From positions 1-17,161 of the forward strand of contig JAFZJT010000294.1 in NCBI GenBank assembly GCA_017553815.1: DNA of 17,161 nt, given 5' to 3'. Both the position numbers and the translations under genes were made by a program. The stretch is from Clostridia bacterium. GTDB lineage: Bacteria > Bacillota_A > Clostridia > Christensenellales > CAG-138. This document shows, in pieces, positions 6,070 through 13,015 of the stretch; the stretch's first letter is position 1; the number at the start of each line of letters is the position of its first letter. The notes under the pieces were generated by a model, which searched no databases, was not told where the DNA came from, and saw only the letters and a list, made by a program, of their open reading frames with translations.

Positions 6070-7263
6070 TCAATAGTTTGTTCTATGCTGTTGCGAGCCG
6101 CCGTTTGCGTTCCTCATCTCGATTGCTTCAAGGGTCTCAAAGGTCGAAGGATGCATCGGCATCTTCCTCGATCTGTTATAGGCAATATTGTTGCGTATCA
6201 CCGCCGCGACCGCCGCGTCCAGATCCTCATACGCAAGCTCCCTTATGTGAGCAATCCTCCTATAAGCGCGTGTTGGCTCGAGCTTGTCGGCAAGGAAGAT
6301 CACCTCATCAAAAGGAGTCATATCCGCCGAGCCGAGCGTGTGCAGCCTTATCGCGTTGAGTATCTGTGGATCGGCGATCCCGTACTCCCTTTCGGCGGCA
6401 AACGCGCCAAGCCGCGCATGGATCATATAGGGATTCCGACGCTCTTCCAAGCTTGGTTTGAATCCGAGCCGCTTCATATAGCTTTCAAGCGCAGAGCCGC
6501 GAAGCTTCGCACAGTCGTGAATAAGGCCGCACAGCCGCGCCTTGACGGTATCGAGCCCGTGCTTGTGTGCAAGCATAACGGCTTCACGCGCGGTCAAAAG
6601 GCTGTGCTCGAGCCTTGCATCGTCTATTCTCTGTTCGAGGCGCGATTTCACCTCTTTGAGTTCCTCCGGCATATAGAGAAGGTTTTTATCGATGAACAGC
6701 TCCACCTCAAACGGCACGAGGCTGTCAACAGGCAGCGCATCGCGCACTTTTTCGCGTATTTCGGTAGATGAGATCTCCTCTCCGCAAATGCCCGTTACTA
6801 TCACCGTGCCGCCAAGATCGCGCATGAGCGAGGCAGCGATAGCTTCAAGATCTGCGGCTTGGCCGCTTCGCTGCACCGCAGCGAGCCTTGCAAGACTCAG
6901 TATCCGATCGGGACGGTACCATTTTGAAAAGCTCGAAAGCATATCAGCGCCGAGAACGAAAAACAGCTCCGCGCCCGGGAAGCGCTCGCTGAAGTATTCG
7001 AGCGTGTCCACCGTGTAGCTGACGCCGCCCCTCTTGATCTCGATATCGGAGGCGGTGAGTCCCACCTCGTTTTCCAAAGCAAGCTCGACCATCTTAAGGC
7101 GTATCTCGGCGGGCGTTCTGCCCGTAATATCCTTATGTGGCGGATCGGCGGCAACAACGAAGAATAGGCTGTCGAGCTCAAGCTCGGCCATAACAGCCTT
7201 GGCAATTCCGATATGACCGTTGTGGATCGGATCGAAGGTTCCGCCATAGATACCTATCTTCAT
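6070..7263 (-). CDS. nadD-yqeK: Fused nicotinate-nucleotide adenylyltransferase (NadD) and YqeK HD hydrolase
   Basis: One uninterrupted 397-residue chain. Residues 1 to about 195 are NadD, which joins nicotinate mononucleotide to AMP in NAD synthesis: it starts MKIGIYGGTFDPIHNGH with the (H/T)xGH-type site at 14-17 and has the late nucleotide-binding motif ISSTEIR near 164-170. Residues about 205-385 are YqeK, an HD-domain enzyme whose relatives symmetrically cleave Ap4A to ADP: His220, HD at 249-250 (GLIHDCAK), His282 in HARLGAFAA, HT near 308 and Asp326 in FLADKLEPTR fit the metal ligands. In Bacillus subtilis these are two adjacent genes. The start at 7263 matches known NadD N-termini; ATGs at 7278 and 7281 would add 5-6 residues and also lack a ribosome site. 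A -10 box ends 6 bases before the ATG, so the mRNA may be leaderless. Confidence 0.93.
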   Translation of the reverse strand: MKIGIYGGTFDPIHNGHIGIAKAVMAELELDSLFFVVAADPPHKDITGRTPAEIRLKMVELALENEVGLTASDIEIKRGGVSYTVDTLEYFSERFPGAELFFVLGADMLSSFSKWYRPDRILSLARLAAVQRSGQAADLEAIAASLMRDLGGTVIVTGICGEEISSTEIREKVRDALPVDSLVPFEVELFIDKNLLYMPEELKEVKSRLEQRIDDARLEHSLLTAREAVMLAHKHGLDTVKARLCGLIHDCAKLRGSALESYMKRLGFKPSLEERRNPYMIHARLGAFAAEREYGIADPQILNAIRLHTLGSADMTPFDEVIFLADKLEPTRAYRRIAHIRELAYEDLDAAVAAVIRNNIAYNRSRKMPMHPSTFETLEAIEMRNANGGSQQHRTNY

Positions 7264-7269
7264 GCCCTT

Positions 7270-7298
7270 ATTATACATCATTTTTGTTTTTTTGTGAA
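7270..7298 (-). promoter_or_regulatory. Promoter of the nadD-yqeK/rsfS unit
   Basis: Minus-strand TTCACA (7298-7293), a 17-base spacer rich in A, and TATAAT (7275-7270). Only AAGGGC separates the -10 box from the ATG at 7263, so transcription is predicted to begin at or within a base or two of the start codon. Confidence 0.65.
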
Positions 7299-7331
7299 TG
7301 CCGTTTCAAAAAAATGTTCATAATGTTATTT

Positions 7332-8165
7332 ATGAACAGTGAATTCGATGAAACAATGCTTAAACGCCTGTATATCAAAAGCTATTTCAATGGCAAGAGC
7401 CGCTTCGCGCAGCACTCGGACAGGTTCGCTTTCGCCATTTTGGTATGCCTTGCCGTCTATCTCGTTTCAAAATCCTTTCGAGTCGATCAAAGCGCCGCAA
7501 AGCTCGCCGGGATCGCGGCGGGAATGGGATTTTTCATCGCATCGGGTTTGAGATTTTCAATGCGCATCGCCTCCCATGCATGTAAAATGCGAAAAGAGCT
7601 CGGAATAGCGATCGCGCGGCGAAGAATACTGCTTGACAATGAAGCCGCCGTAAGCGAGATCACCGCCAGCATCAATTCAGCAAGCACGGACACATGTTTC
7701 GTGCTGATAAGAAAGGCAGCCGAGGTTGATGAGGATGATGTTTTCTCCGCCGCACGAAAGCATCTTTTACAAATCTCGGAAAGCGGAAAAAAGCTTGCTT
7801 TGATCGTGCTGAATGAACCGAGTGCAAAGCTTCGCGAATTCGCAAAACGGTTTGATCCTCGGATCGAATTCGTTTTCTTTGCCAACTCTGAGCAGTTGAT
7901 GGCGCACTACGGCGCAAGTGAGGATGAGATAACAGAAGAGCTTATCCGCGAAGCGAAAAAGAAACCGCCGAGGCGCAAATTGCCGTCGGCGGAAACTCTG
8001 TTTTCAGGTGCCGGAAAGTACCGACTTCTCGGTATCGTCCTTTTCGCATCATCCTTCGTAATGCGGCTTTCGCTCTATACGCGCACACTCGGGATGCTCT
8101 GCATCGGCTTTTCGTTTATAATCGGCTCCATTGAGCGCAGAAGGATGAATCGAGCAACGGATTGA
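7332..8165 (+). CDS. Unrecognised membrane protein with two N-terminal and two C-terminal membrane segments
   Basis: I do not recognise the family. From the ATG at 7332 it has 277 residues; ATGs at 7314, 7323 and 7356 and a TTG at 7284 are alternatives and none has a Shine-Dalgarno site. Hydrophobic segments are near residues 31-48 and 58-75 and again near 231-249 and 251-267. Between them lies a soluble region of about 150 residues that is charged and has alternating strand and helix patterns (CFVLIRKA, LALIVLNEP, IEFVFFANS), which could be an alpha/beta fold. A Lys/Pro/Arg patch (KKKPPRRK, about 209-216) precedes the third segment. Both termini and the middle domain would probably be on the same side of the membrane. 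It is divergent from nadD-yqeK (69 bases between starts) and ends only 12 bases from the convergent penicillin-binding protein. Real gene status is supported by length and protein-like composition; function unknown. Confidence 0.7.
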   Translation: MNSEFDETMLKRLYIKSYFNGKSRFAQHSDRFAFAILVCLAVYLVSKSFRVDQSAAKLAGIAAGMGFFIASGLRFSMRIASHACKMRKELGIAIARRRILLDNEAAVSEITASINSASTDTCFVLIRKAAEVDEDDVFSAARKHLLQISESGKKLALIVLNEPSAKLREFAKRFDPRIEFVFFANSEQLMAHYGASEDEITEELIREAKKKPPRRKLPSAETLFSGAGKYRLLGIVLFASSFVMRLSLYTRTLGMLCIGFSFIIGSIERRRMNRATD

Positions 8166-8177
8166 GCGCCGATCAAT

Positions 8178-10475
8178 TCAGTCAATATCGGAAGGAGCGG
8201 CGTTCGGGTCAACGGTCTCATCGAGCTTAAGCAGCTCTCGAGCGATCTGGAATTTAAGCAGACTGTATGCGTTTGTGTCGGGAACCTCGAGCATTACTAC
8301 CACCACCCTCTCATCCTGCTCGTCCACATTGAGCCTATAGCCCGCAAACCAGGAGATTATCCTTGATTTATCGGCGCCTATCTCGGCGGAGCCCGTCTTG
8401 CCCGCAACATCGCAGTTCGTAACGCGGAGCGAGCGGCCTGTTCCCCTGCCGTTCGGATCTACGACGTCTTCGAGCATGGGATCGAGCTTTTCGATGGTAT
8501 CCTCCGAAACGGCATCCTCGAGCCAAGTCTTATATTCGCTCTTCATAACGCGGTCGGAATAAATACCGCTCGTTTTATACATGCTGTCCGTAATCCTCGG
8601 AGTCGGAAGATTGCCTTCGTTTCTCAGAGCACAGAACATGGTCGCAAGCTGAAGAGGCGTTATGAGAACCTGCCCCTGACCGTAGCCTGTGTCCGCAAGG
8701 AGCTTATAGCTCATCTTCTCGTTTGGGCTGATTATCTGCGATCTTGAGGTCGTAAGCTCAAACGGAAGAGCGGAGCTCATACCAAAGCCGTTGAGATAGG
8801 CGGTCAGTTTCTCCTCTCCGACCTTGAGGGCGGCATTTGCAAAATAGATATTGTCCGAATGCAGCATGCAGTTTGCCATATTGAGCGGCATCGTCCTGTT
8901 CGTGACGGAGGTTCGCTTGATCCTCGGCCATATCCAAGTTCCGTAGTCGGTAGGAGTCCAATAATCATTCTCGATCTTCCCGGTGAAGATATAGTTCTCG
9001 TTCATTGTGCCCGTGTCGAGCGCAGCCGCGGCGGTAAAGACCTTATAGGTTGAGCCCGGAGGATACAGACCGCGCGTGGTTCTGTCCACAAAAGGCTTAT
9101 TCTCCTGCTCGCTGAGCTTTTTATACTCCTCATCGGAGAAACCGATAATGAATTTATTGAGATCGAAGGTCGGATATGAAGCAAGCGCGTCCACCTCGCC
9201 GGTCTTCGGGTTCATAACGATCACGGCTCCGGCGGTATTCTCGCCGAAAAGAACGACGTCGAGCAGCTCCTCCGTGCGCTTCTGCAGATTGAAATCAACA
9301 CTCAAGCATACGTCGAGGCCGTCCTCGCACTCATGCCTGAACAGCGTCGTTTTAACGGTGCCGTCCGCACGCTTGATGTAGTAGTAGAAGCCGTCCTTTC
9401 CACGAAGCTCCTTTTCATAGAGGCGTTCAATGCCGGATTTGCCTACGGTGCTGTCCGTGGTGTAGAGTCCTTCCACAGCGGAGCGATCCTTATTCAGCAC
9501 TTTGACCTCATCCTCGCTCGCAAGACCAACGTAGCCGAGGCTGTGCGCAAGCAGCGAGCCGTAGGGATATACGCGTGTTGAGCCGTAGTTTTTCAGATCG
9601 ACATGAACGCCCTGAATCCTTTCAAGCCTTGAAAACACCTCCGCATCCATCTGTTCGGGTGTGAACTGCTTTATCATCATGAAGTCGTTGATAACGCTTT
9701 TGAAGACGCTCTGCGGCGTTTCCTCGTCCGTAAACTCGATAAGCTCGCCTATGCTGATATAGAGCTCGTAGAGTTCGCCCTCGCAGAGCCTGTGCAGACT
9801 TTCGGTTTTGGAAAGATACCCGGAAAGGCGGGATTTCGCCTCCTCACCGTTGACGCCGTCCAGCTCGACGATGCGCTTGATAAGCGTTGAGCTGTCAACA
9901 ATCTCTGAAAGCACGGCATAGACGGTTATAAGAGGTTCGTTCGTTGCGATAACGGTGCCGTCCTTGCTCAGGATATCGCCGCGCTTTGCCTTGAGCTGCA
10001 CCCTTGAAACGCTCTCGCCCCAATCGAGGTCGGGGATCACGCAGCTTGGGGACCATTGAAGCTTCCAAGCGCCGTTCTCGGTCGCAAGCCCTATCTCGCA
10101 GTTATAAACAAGGTCGTCTATTCCGTCGCACTTATAGCGAACGCTGTATTGTATGCTTCGCCTCGTATCGCTCTTGACCGCATCCTCAACGATGCTGTAC
10201 TCCATGTCGGTGATATGTAGAGTGTCCGTAAGCCTCGTCCAAAAAGACTCGAATGAAGCAAGCGTAACGGTGTTTGTGGAGGAAGAGGAGGCCGAAGCGG
10301 CGTTCTCCACCGCGATCTTTTCGCTTATAAAGGAATATGCCTCGGCATACTGTCCGCTCCTTACGGCGTTCATGAACAGATCGAAAACGGTTATATCATC
10401 GGTGCTTTTATTGCCAGTGCAGGCGCATGATAAAGCGACCGCAAGCGCAAGCACTATCAAAAGAATTCTTTTCAT
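8178..10475 (-). CDS. Class B penicillin-binding protein with MecA-type N-terminal domain
   Basis: A 765-residue peptidoglycan transpeptidase, probably held on the outer face of the membrane. The N-terminus is a signal peptide with a possible lipoprotein Cys (LSCAC, residues 15-19). Residues about 28-150 resemble the NTF2-like MecA_N domain, about 155-385 the PBP dimerisation domain (RGDILSKDG at 165-173), and about 410-750 the transpeptidase. Active-site motifs are intact: STYK with nucleophile Ser475, SDN at 540-542 and KTG at 693-695. The start ATG at 10475 is preceded by AGGAGGTG at a good distance, and there is a consensus promoter upstream. It resembles PBP2a or B. subtilis PBP3 in layout; such domain order alone does not show beta-lactam resistance. 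It is monocistronic in this window, divergent from plsX. No terminator is visible in the 12 bases before the convergent gene. Confidence 0.93.
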   Translation of the reverse strand: MKRILLIVLALAVALSCACTGNKSTDDITVFDLFMNAVRSGQYAEAYSFISEKIAVENAASASSSSTNTVTLASFESFWTRLTDTLHITDMEYSIVEDAVKSDTRRSIQYSVRYKCDGIDDLVYNCEIGLATENGAWKLQWSPSCVIPDLDWGESVSRVQLKAKRGDILSKDGTVIATNEPLITVYAVLSEIVDSSTLIKRIVELDGVNGEEAKSRLSGYLSKTESLHRLCEGELYELYISIGELIEFTDEETPQSVFKSVINDFMMIKQFTPEQMDAEVFSRLERIQGVHVDLKNYGSTRVYPYGSLLAHSLGYVGLASEDEVKVLNKDRSAVEGLYTTDSTVGKSGIERLYEKELRGKDGFYYYIKRADGTVKTTLFRHECEDGLDVCLSVDFNLQKRTEELLDVVLFGENTAGAVIVMNPKTGEVDALASYPTFDLNKFIIGFSDEEYKKLSEQENKPFVDRTTRGLYPPGSTYKVFTAAAALDTGTMNENYIFTGKIENDYWTPTDYGTWIWPRIKRTSVTNRTMPLNMANCMLHSDNIYFANAALKVGEEKLTAYLNGFGMSSALPFELTTSRSQIISPNEKMSYKLLADTGYGQGQVLITPLQLATMFCALRNEGNLPTPRITDSMYKTSGIYSDRVMKSEYKTWLEDAVSEDTIEKLDPMLEDVVDPNGRGTGRSLRVTNCDVAGKTGSAEIGADKSRIISWFAGYRLNVDEQDERVVVVMLEVPDTNAYSLLKFQIARELLKLDETVDPNAAPSDID

Positions 10476-10502
10476 ATTTCATCCACCTCCTCAATATGGG
10501 AA

Positions 10503-10527
10503 GAACGCACATTGCCAACTTGCGTTC
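10503..10527 (-). other. Hairpin in the leader of the penicillin-binding protein mRNA
   Basis: GAACGCA (10503-10509) and TGCGTTC (10521-10527) are perfect complements with an 11-base loop. It falls in the predicted 60-base leader between promoter and ribosome site, ending about 17 bases before AGGAGGTG. It may affect mRNA stability or translation; no known riboswitch is recognised. Confidence 0.4.
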
Positions 10528-10543
10528 ATAACTATCCATTATG

Positions 10544-10572
10544 ATTATAACACAAAACCGCCCGAGGTTCAA
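10544..10572 (-). promoter_or_regulatory. Promoter of the penicillin-binding protein gene
   Basis: Minus-strand TTGAAC (10572-10567), 17-base spacer, TATAAT (10549-10544) preceded by TGT, an extended -10 element. Predicted start near 10537, about 60 bases before the ATG. Confidence 0.8.
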
Positions 10573-10573
10573 T

Positions 10574-10599
10574 AAAACGGTGAACGGTCCTGCCGTTTT
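10574..10599. repeat. Inverted repeat in the plsX/PBP divergent promoter region
   Basis: AAAACGG (10574-10580) and CCGTTTT (10593-10599) are perfect complements; a nested AACGG/CCGTT pair (10583-10587, 10593-10597) shares the right arm. It lies just upstream of the PBP -35 box and about 75 bases upstream of the plsX -35 box. The rest of the 10476-10770 intergenic stretch holds only the promoters and the leader hairpin listed here. Confidence 0.35.
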
Positions 10600-10671
10600 T
10601 CGCGCTTATACTTCAAAACCGCATCCCAACTTCCGTTTGCCTATATAATTCATAAATCGCGGCTGAAAATA

Positions 10672-10700
10672 TTGAAAAGCTCCCGTTTATGAACTATAAT
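10672..10700 (+). promoter_or_regulatory. Promoter of plsX
   Basis: TTGAAA at 10672-10677, 17-base spacer, TATAAT at 10695-10700. Predicted start near 10707, giving a leader of about 64 bases to the ATG at 10771. Confidence 0.8.
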
Positions 10701-10770
10701 AGAGTGTGGTTTGACAGAGAATGAAAGGGCTGCCCGCATCCCCCTGATGCTGTGCGGCAGGGATACACCG

Positions 10771-11787
10771 ATGAAATTCGTTATAGATGTTTTCGGCGGA
10801 GACAATTCGCCCACCGCCATAATAGACGGCTGCATGGAGGCCATGCGTCTGAATGATGATTTCAGCCTGATCCTTTGCGGCGATGAAGCCAAGATCAAAG
10901 AGGAGCTCAGCGCGCACGAATACGACAAGTCGCGCATAGAGATAGTTCATGCACCCGATATCGTTTCCTGCGAGGAGCAGCCCACCGTCGCGATCAAGCG
11001 CAAGAAGGAAAGCTCCCTGGTTAAGGCGCTTTATATAACTGCCGATAAGCAGGCCGACTGCTTCATTTCCGCGGGCAGCACCGGTGCGGTGCTCGCGGGC
11101 GCAACGCTCATAGTCAAGCGAATCCCGGGCATAAAGCGCCCGGCGCTTGCGCCGATACTTCCGACCCTCAAGGGTCCTGTAATGCTCATAGACTGCGGTG
11201 CGAACGTTGACTGCAAGCCCGATTACCTCGAGCAGTTCGCCATCATGGGAAGCGCCTATATGTCCGATGTTCTCGGTATCGAGAGGCCGCGCGTGGCTCT
11301 TATCAACAACGGCGCGGAGGAGGGCAAGGGCAACGAGCTGACCAAGGCGGCCTATCAGCTGTTAAAGACGCTTCCCGGCATCAATTTCGTTGGCAACTGC
11401 GAGGGCAGATACGTTATGAGCGGCGATTTTGACGTGCTCGTTTGCGACGGCTTCGTCGGCAACGCCGTGCTCAAAGCCCTTGAAGGCACGGCCGCGGCAC
11501 TGCTCAAGATGCTCAAGGGCGAGCTTATGAGCAAGAAGCGCTCGAAATTCGGCGCTCTTTTCTGCCGAAACGCCTTTAGGACGCTTAAAAAGAAGCTTGA
11601 TTATACCGAATACGGCGGAGCGCCGATGCTCGGCATCAACGGCGGCATCATAAAGGCGCACGGCAGCAGCGACGCACGCGCGATATGCTCCGCGATAGGT
11701 CAGGCCAGAAAGCTCACCAAGGGTCGCATAACCGAGAGGATCGCAAGCGCGATCGAGGCCATGCCCAAGCAGGATGATGATGCGTAG
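10771..11787 (+). CDS. plsX: Phosphate acyltransferase PlsX
   Basis: A 338-residue enzyme that makes acyl-phosphate from acyl-ACP, the first step of phospholipid synthesis with PlsY; peripheral to the membrane. It begins MKFVIDVFGGDNSP, the usual PlsX start (MxxAxDxMGGDxxP), and keeps SAGSTGAVLAGA, a Gly-rich NNGAEEGKGNE loop, FVGNCEGR, VCDGFVGNAVLK and GGAPMLGINGGIIKAHGSS. I chose the ATG at 10771 over the TTG at 10711: the extra 20 residues have no family counterpart, and AGGG stands 8 bases before the ATG. Its product is functionally tied to acpP downstream, whose acyl form is its substrate. fapR, which precedes plsX in Bacillus subtilis, is not upstream; instead a divergent PBP gene is. 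Length is normal for the family. Confidence 0.96.
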   Translation: MKFVIDVFGGDNSPTAIIDGCMEAMRLNDDFSLILCGDEAKIKEELSAHEYDKSRIEIVHAPDIVSCEEQPTVAIKRKKESSLVKALYITADKQADCFISAGSTGAVLAGATLIVKRIPGIKRPALAPILPTLKGPVMLIDCGANVDCKPDYLEQFAIMGSAYMSDVLGIERPRVALINNGAEEGKGNELTKAAYQLLKTLPGINFVGNCEGRYVMSGDFDVLVCDGFVGNAVLKALEGTAAALLKMLKGELMSKKRSKFGALFCRNAFRTLKKKLDYTEYGGAPMLGINGGIIKAHGSSDARAICSAIGQARKLTKGRITERIASAIEAMPKQDDDA

Positions 11788-11881
11788 GATCGATTCTTCC
11801 CCATTCGAGCGCCTGCGCCCCCGTTTGATCGGCTGACAAAATTCATCCAAAAAATTGAACCCGAAATTTCCAAGCCGCGCA

Positions 11882-11910
11882 TTGACAGCCCGCGAAGTAT
11901 AATGTAGAAT
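11882..11910 (+). promoter_or_regulatory. Promoter of acpP
   Basis: Consensus TTGACA at 11882-11887, 17-base spacer, TAGAAT at 11905-11910. Predicted start near 11917, about 49 bases before the ATG. A TATAAT at 11898-11903 is only 10 bases from TTGACA and is less likely to be the functional -10 box. Confidence 0.75.
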
Positions 11911-11965
11911 ATTCTATTGGAAAGTGCCGCGACAGACGGCACGAATCTGAAAGGAGATTAATAAA

Positions 11966-12187
11966 ATGTTTGAAGAGATCCGCAAAGCTATTGCACAGCA
12001 GCTCAACATCCCCGAGGAGAGGATCACCGAGGATTCCCGCCTGATCGACGATCTCAAGGCCGATTCGCTGGATGTTGTCGAACTCGTTATGGGTCTTGAG
12101 GAGCGCTACGGCATCGAGATCCCCGACGAGGATCTTCCCTCCATCAAAACCGTTGGCGATATCATTCGCTATATTGAATCCAAGTAA
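11966..12187 (+). CDS. acpP: Acyl carrier protein
   Basis: A 73-residue acidic protein that carries growing acyl chains on phosphopantetheine during fatty acid synthesis. The attachment Ser34 is in KADSLDVVELVM, the standard DSL motif, and the protein ends with the usual TVGDIIRYIE helix. AAGGAG at 11951-11956 lies 9 bases before the ATG. It has its own strong promoter and is followed by a strong terminator, so it can be made in large excess over its neighbours plsX and rnc, in keeping with the abundance of ACP. In Bacillus subtilis fabD and fabG stand between plsX and acpA; here the 178 bases between the genes hold only the promoter. Confidence 0.96.
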   Translation: MFEEIRKAIAQQLNIPEERITEDSRLIDDLKADSLDVVELVMGLEERYGIEIPDEDLPSIKTVGDIIRYIESK

Positions 12188-12198
12188 AAGCATGAACC

Positions 12199-12240
12199 TG
12201 CCCGCATCGGCCGCGCGGCCGATGTGGGCATTTATGTATT
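12199..12240 (+). terminator. Strong intrinsic terminator after acpP
   Basis: A 14-base GC-rich stem (12199-12212 with 12217-12230, TGCCCGCATCGGCC against GGCCGATGTGGGCA, one G-U pair) with a GCGC loop, followed by TTTATGTATTTT. It begins 12 bases after the acpP stop. Confidence 0.88.
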
Positions 12241-12264
12241 TTACGAACCGAAGCATTATTGCGA

Positions 12265-12270
12265 TATAAC
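12265..12270 (+). promoter_or_regulatory. Possible -10 box directly before rnc
   Basis: TATAAC ends 5 bases before the rnc ATG at 12276. No good -35 box is seen (TTTACG at 12240-12245 is 19 bases away). Because the acpP terminator stands immediately upstream and rnc has no ribosome site, a promoter here with leaderless initiation is plausible but unproven. Confidence 0.35.
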
Positions 12271-12275
12271 ACCTT

Positions 12276-13010
12276 ATGAACGAAAAACGCTTGAATGAAC
12301 TAACTGAGCTGATGTCAAAGCTCAGCTACAGCTTCACCGATCCGGCGCTTCTGAACACCGCTCTCACCCATTCATCCTACGTTAAGGGCGAGAACAGAGC
12401 GAGCACCCACAACGAGCGGCTTGAATTTCTCGGCGATGCTGTACTTGAGCTTTGCGTAAGCGAATATCTGTTTTTAAACTACCCCCACATGAACGAGGGC
12501 ATGATGACGCGCACCCGTTCGCGCACGGTCTATGAGCCCGCGCTCTATGAAGCGGCAAAAACCATCGAGCTTGGCAAATACATACGCCTGAGCCACGGCG
12601 AGGAGCATACAGGCGGCAGGGATAAGCCCTCCATCCTCTCCGACGCGCTTGAGGCGGTCATAGGCGCGCTGTTTCTTGACGGCGGGCTTGAATGCGCGAA
12701 GGCATTCGTGCTGACCTTTGCGGAATCGAGCGTTAAAGCCGCCGTGCAGAGCGTTTCCGCAAAGGACTACAAGACTCTGCTTCAGGAATACGTTCAGCAT
12801 CACCACAGCGGCGAGCTTGAATACACCGTTATCGGCATAAACGGCCCCGACCATAAGCGTACCTTCACGATTCAGGTCAGCATCGGCGGCGTGGTCTACG
12901 GCTTCGGCAGCGGCGGCACCAAGCAGGAGGCAGGGCAGAACGCCGCCAAAGCGACGCTCGAGCTTTTGAACATTCCTTCAAATGACTTTGAAGCGGCGGA
13001 GAAAAAATAA
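12276..13010 (+). CDS. rnc: Ribonuclease III
   Basis: A 244-residue endonuclease that cuts double-stranded RNA, including rRNA precursors. The catalytic domain has the signature NERLEFLGD (46-54, metal-binding Glu50 and Asp54) and the second acidic cluster SDALEAVIGALFLD (Asp123, Glu126). A double-stranded RNA-binding domain follows at about 160-235, with GSGGTKQEAGQNAAKAAL-like helix (here ending AKATLELL). The ATG at 12276 has no Shine-Dalgarno sequence, although the N-terminus matches the family well. smc starts 5 bases after the stop, so rnc, smc and ftsY form one unit, the usual Firmicute order. Confidence 0.96.
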   Translation: MNEKRLNELTELMSKLSYSFTDPALLNTALTHSSYVKGENRASTHNERLEFLGDAVLELCVSEYLFLNYPHMNEGMMTRTRSRTVYEPALYEAAKTIELGKYIRLSHGEEHTGGRDKPSILSDALEAVIGALFLDGGLECAKAFVLTFAESSVKAAVQSVSAKDYKTLLQEYVQHHHSGELEYTVIGINGPDHKRTFTIQVSIGGVVYGFGSGGTKQEAGQNAAKATLELLNIPSNDFEAAEKK

Positions 13011-13015
13011 CGAAG

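Noticed and set aside
10644..10649. TATAAT upstream of plsX as a second promoter
   Set aside because: No -35-like sequence at 16-18 bases upstream.
10711..10770. TTG start of plsX at 10711
   Set aside because: The added 20 residues are not part of PlsX, and the ATG at 10771 has a ribosome-site-like AGGG and matches family N-termini.
11898..11903. TATAAT as the -10 box of acpP
   Set aside because: It is only 10 bases from the consensus TTGACA and has no other -35 partner; TAGAAT at 11905 has the 17-base spacing.
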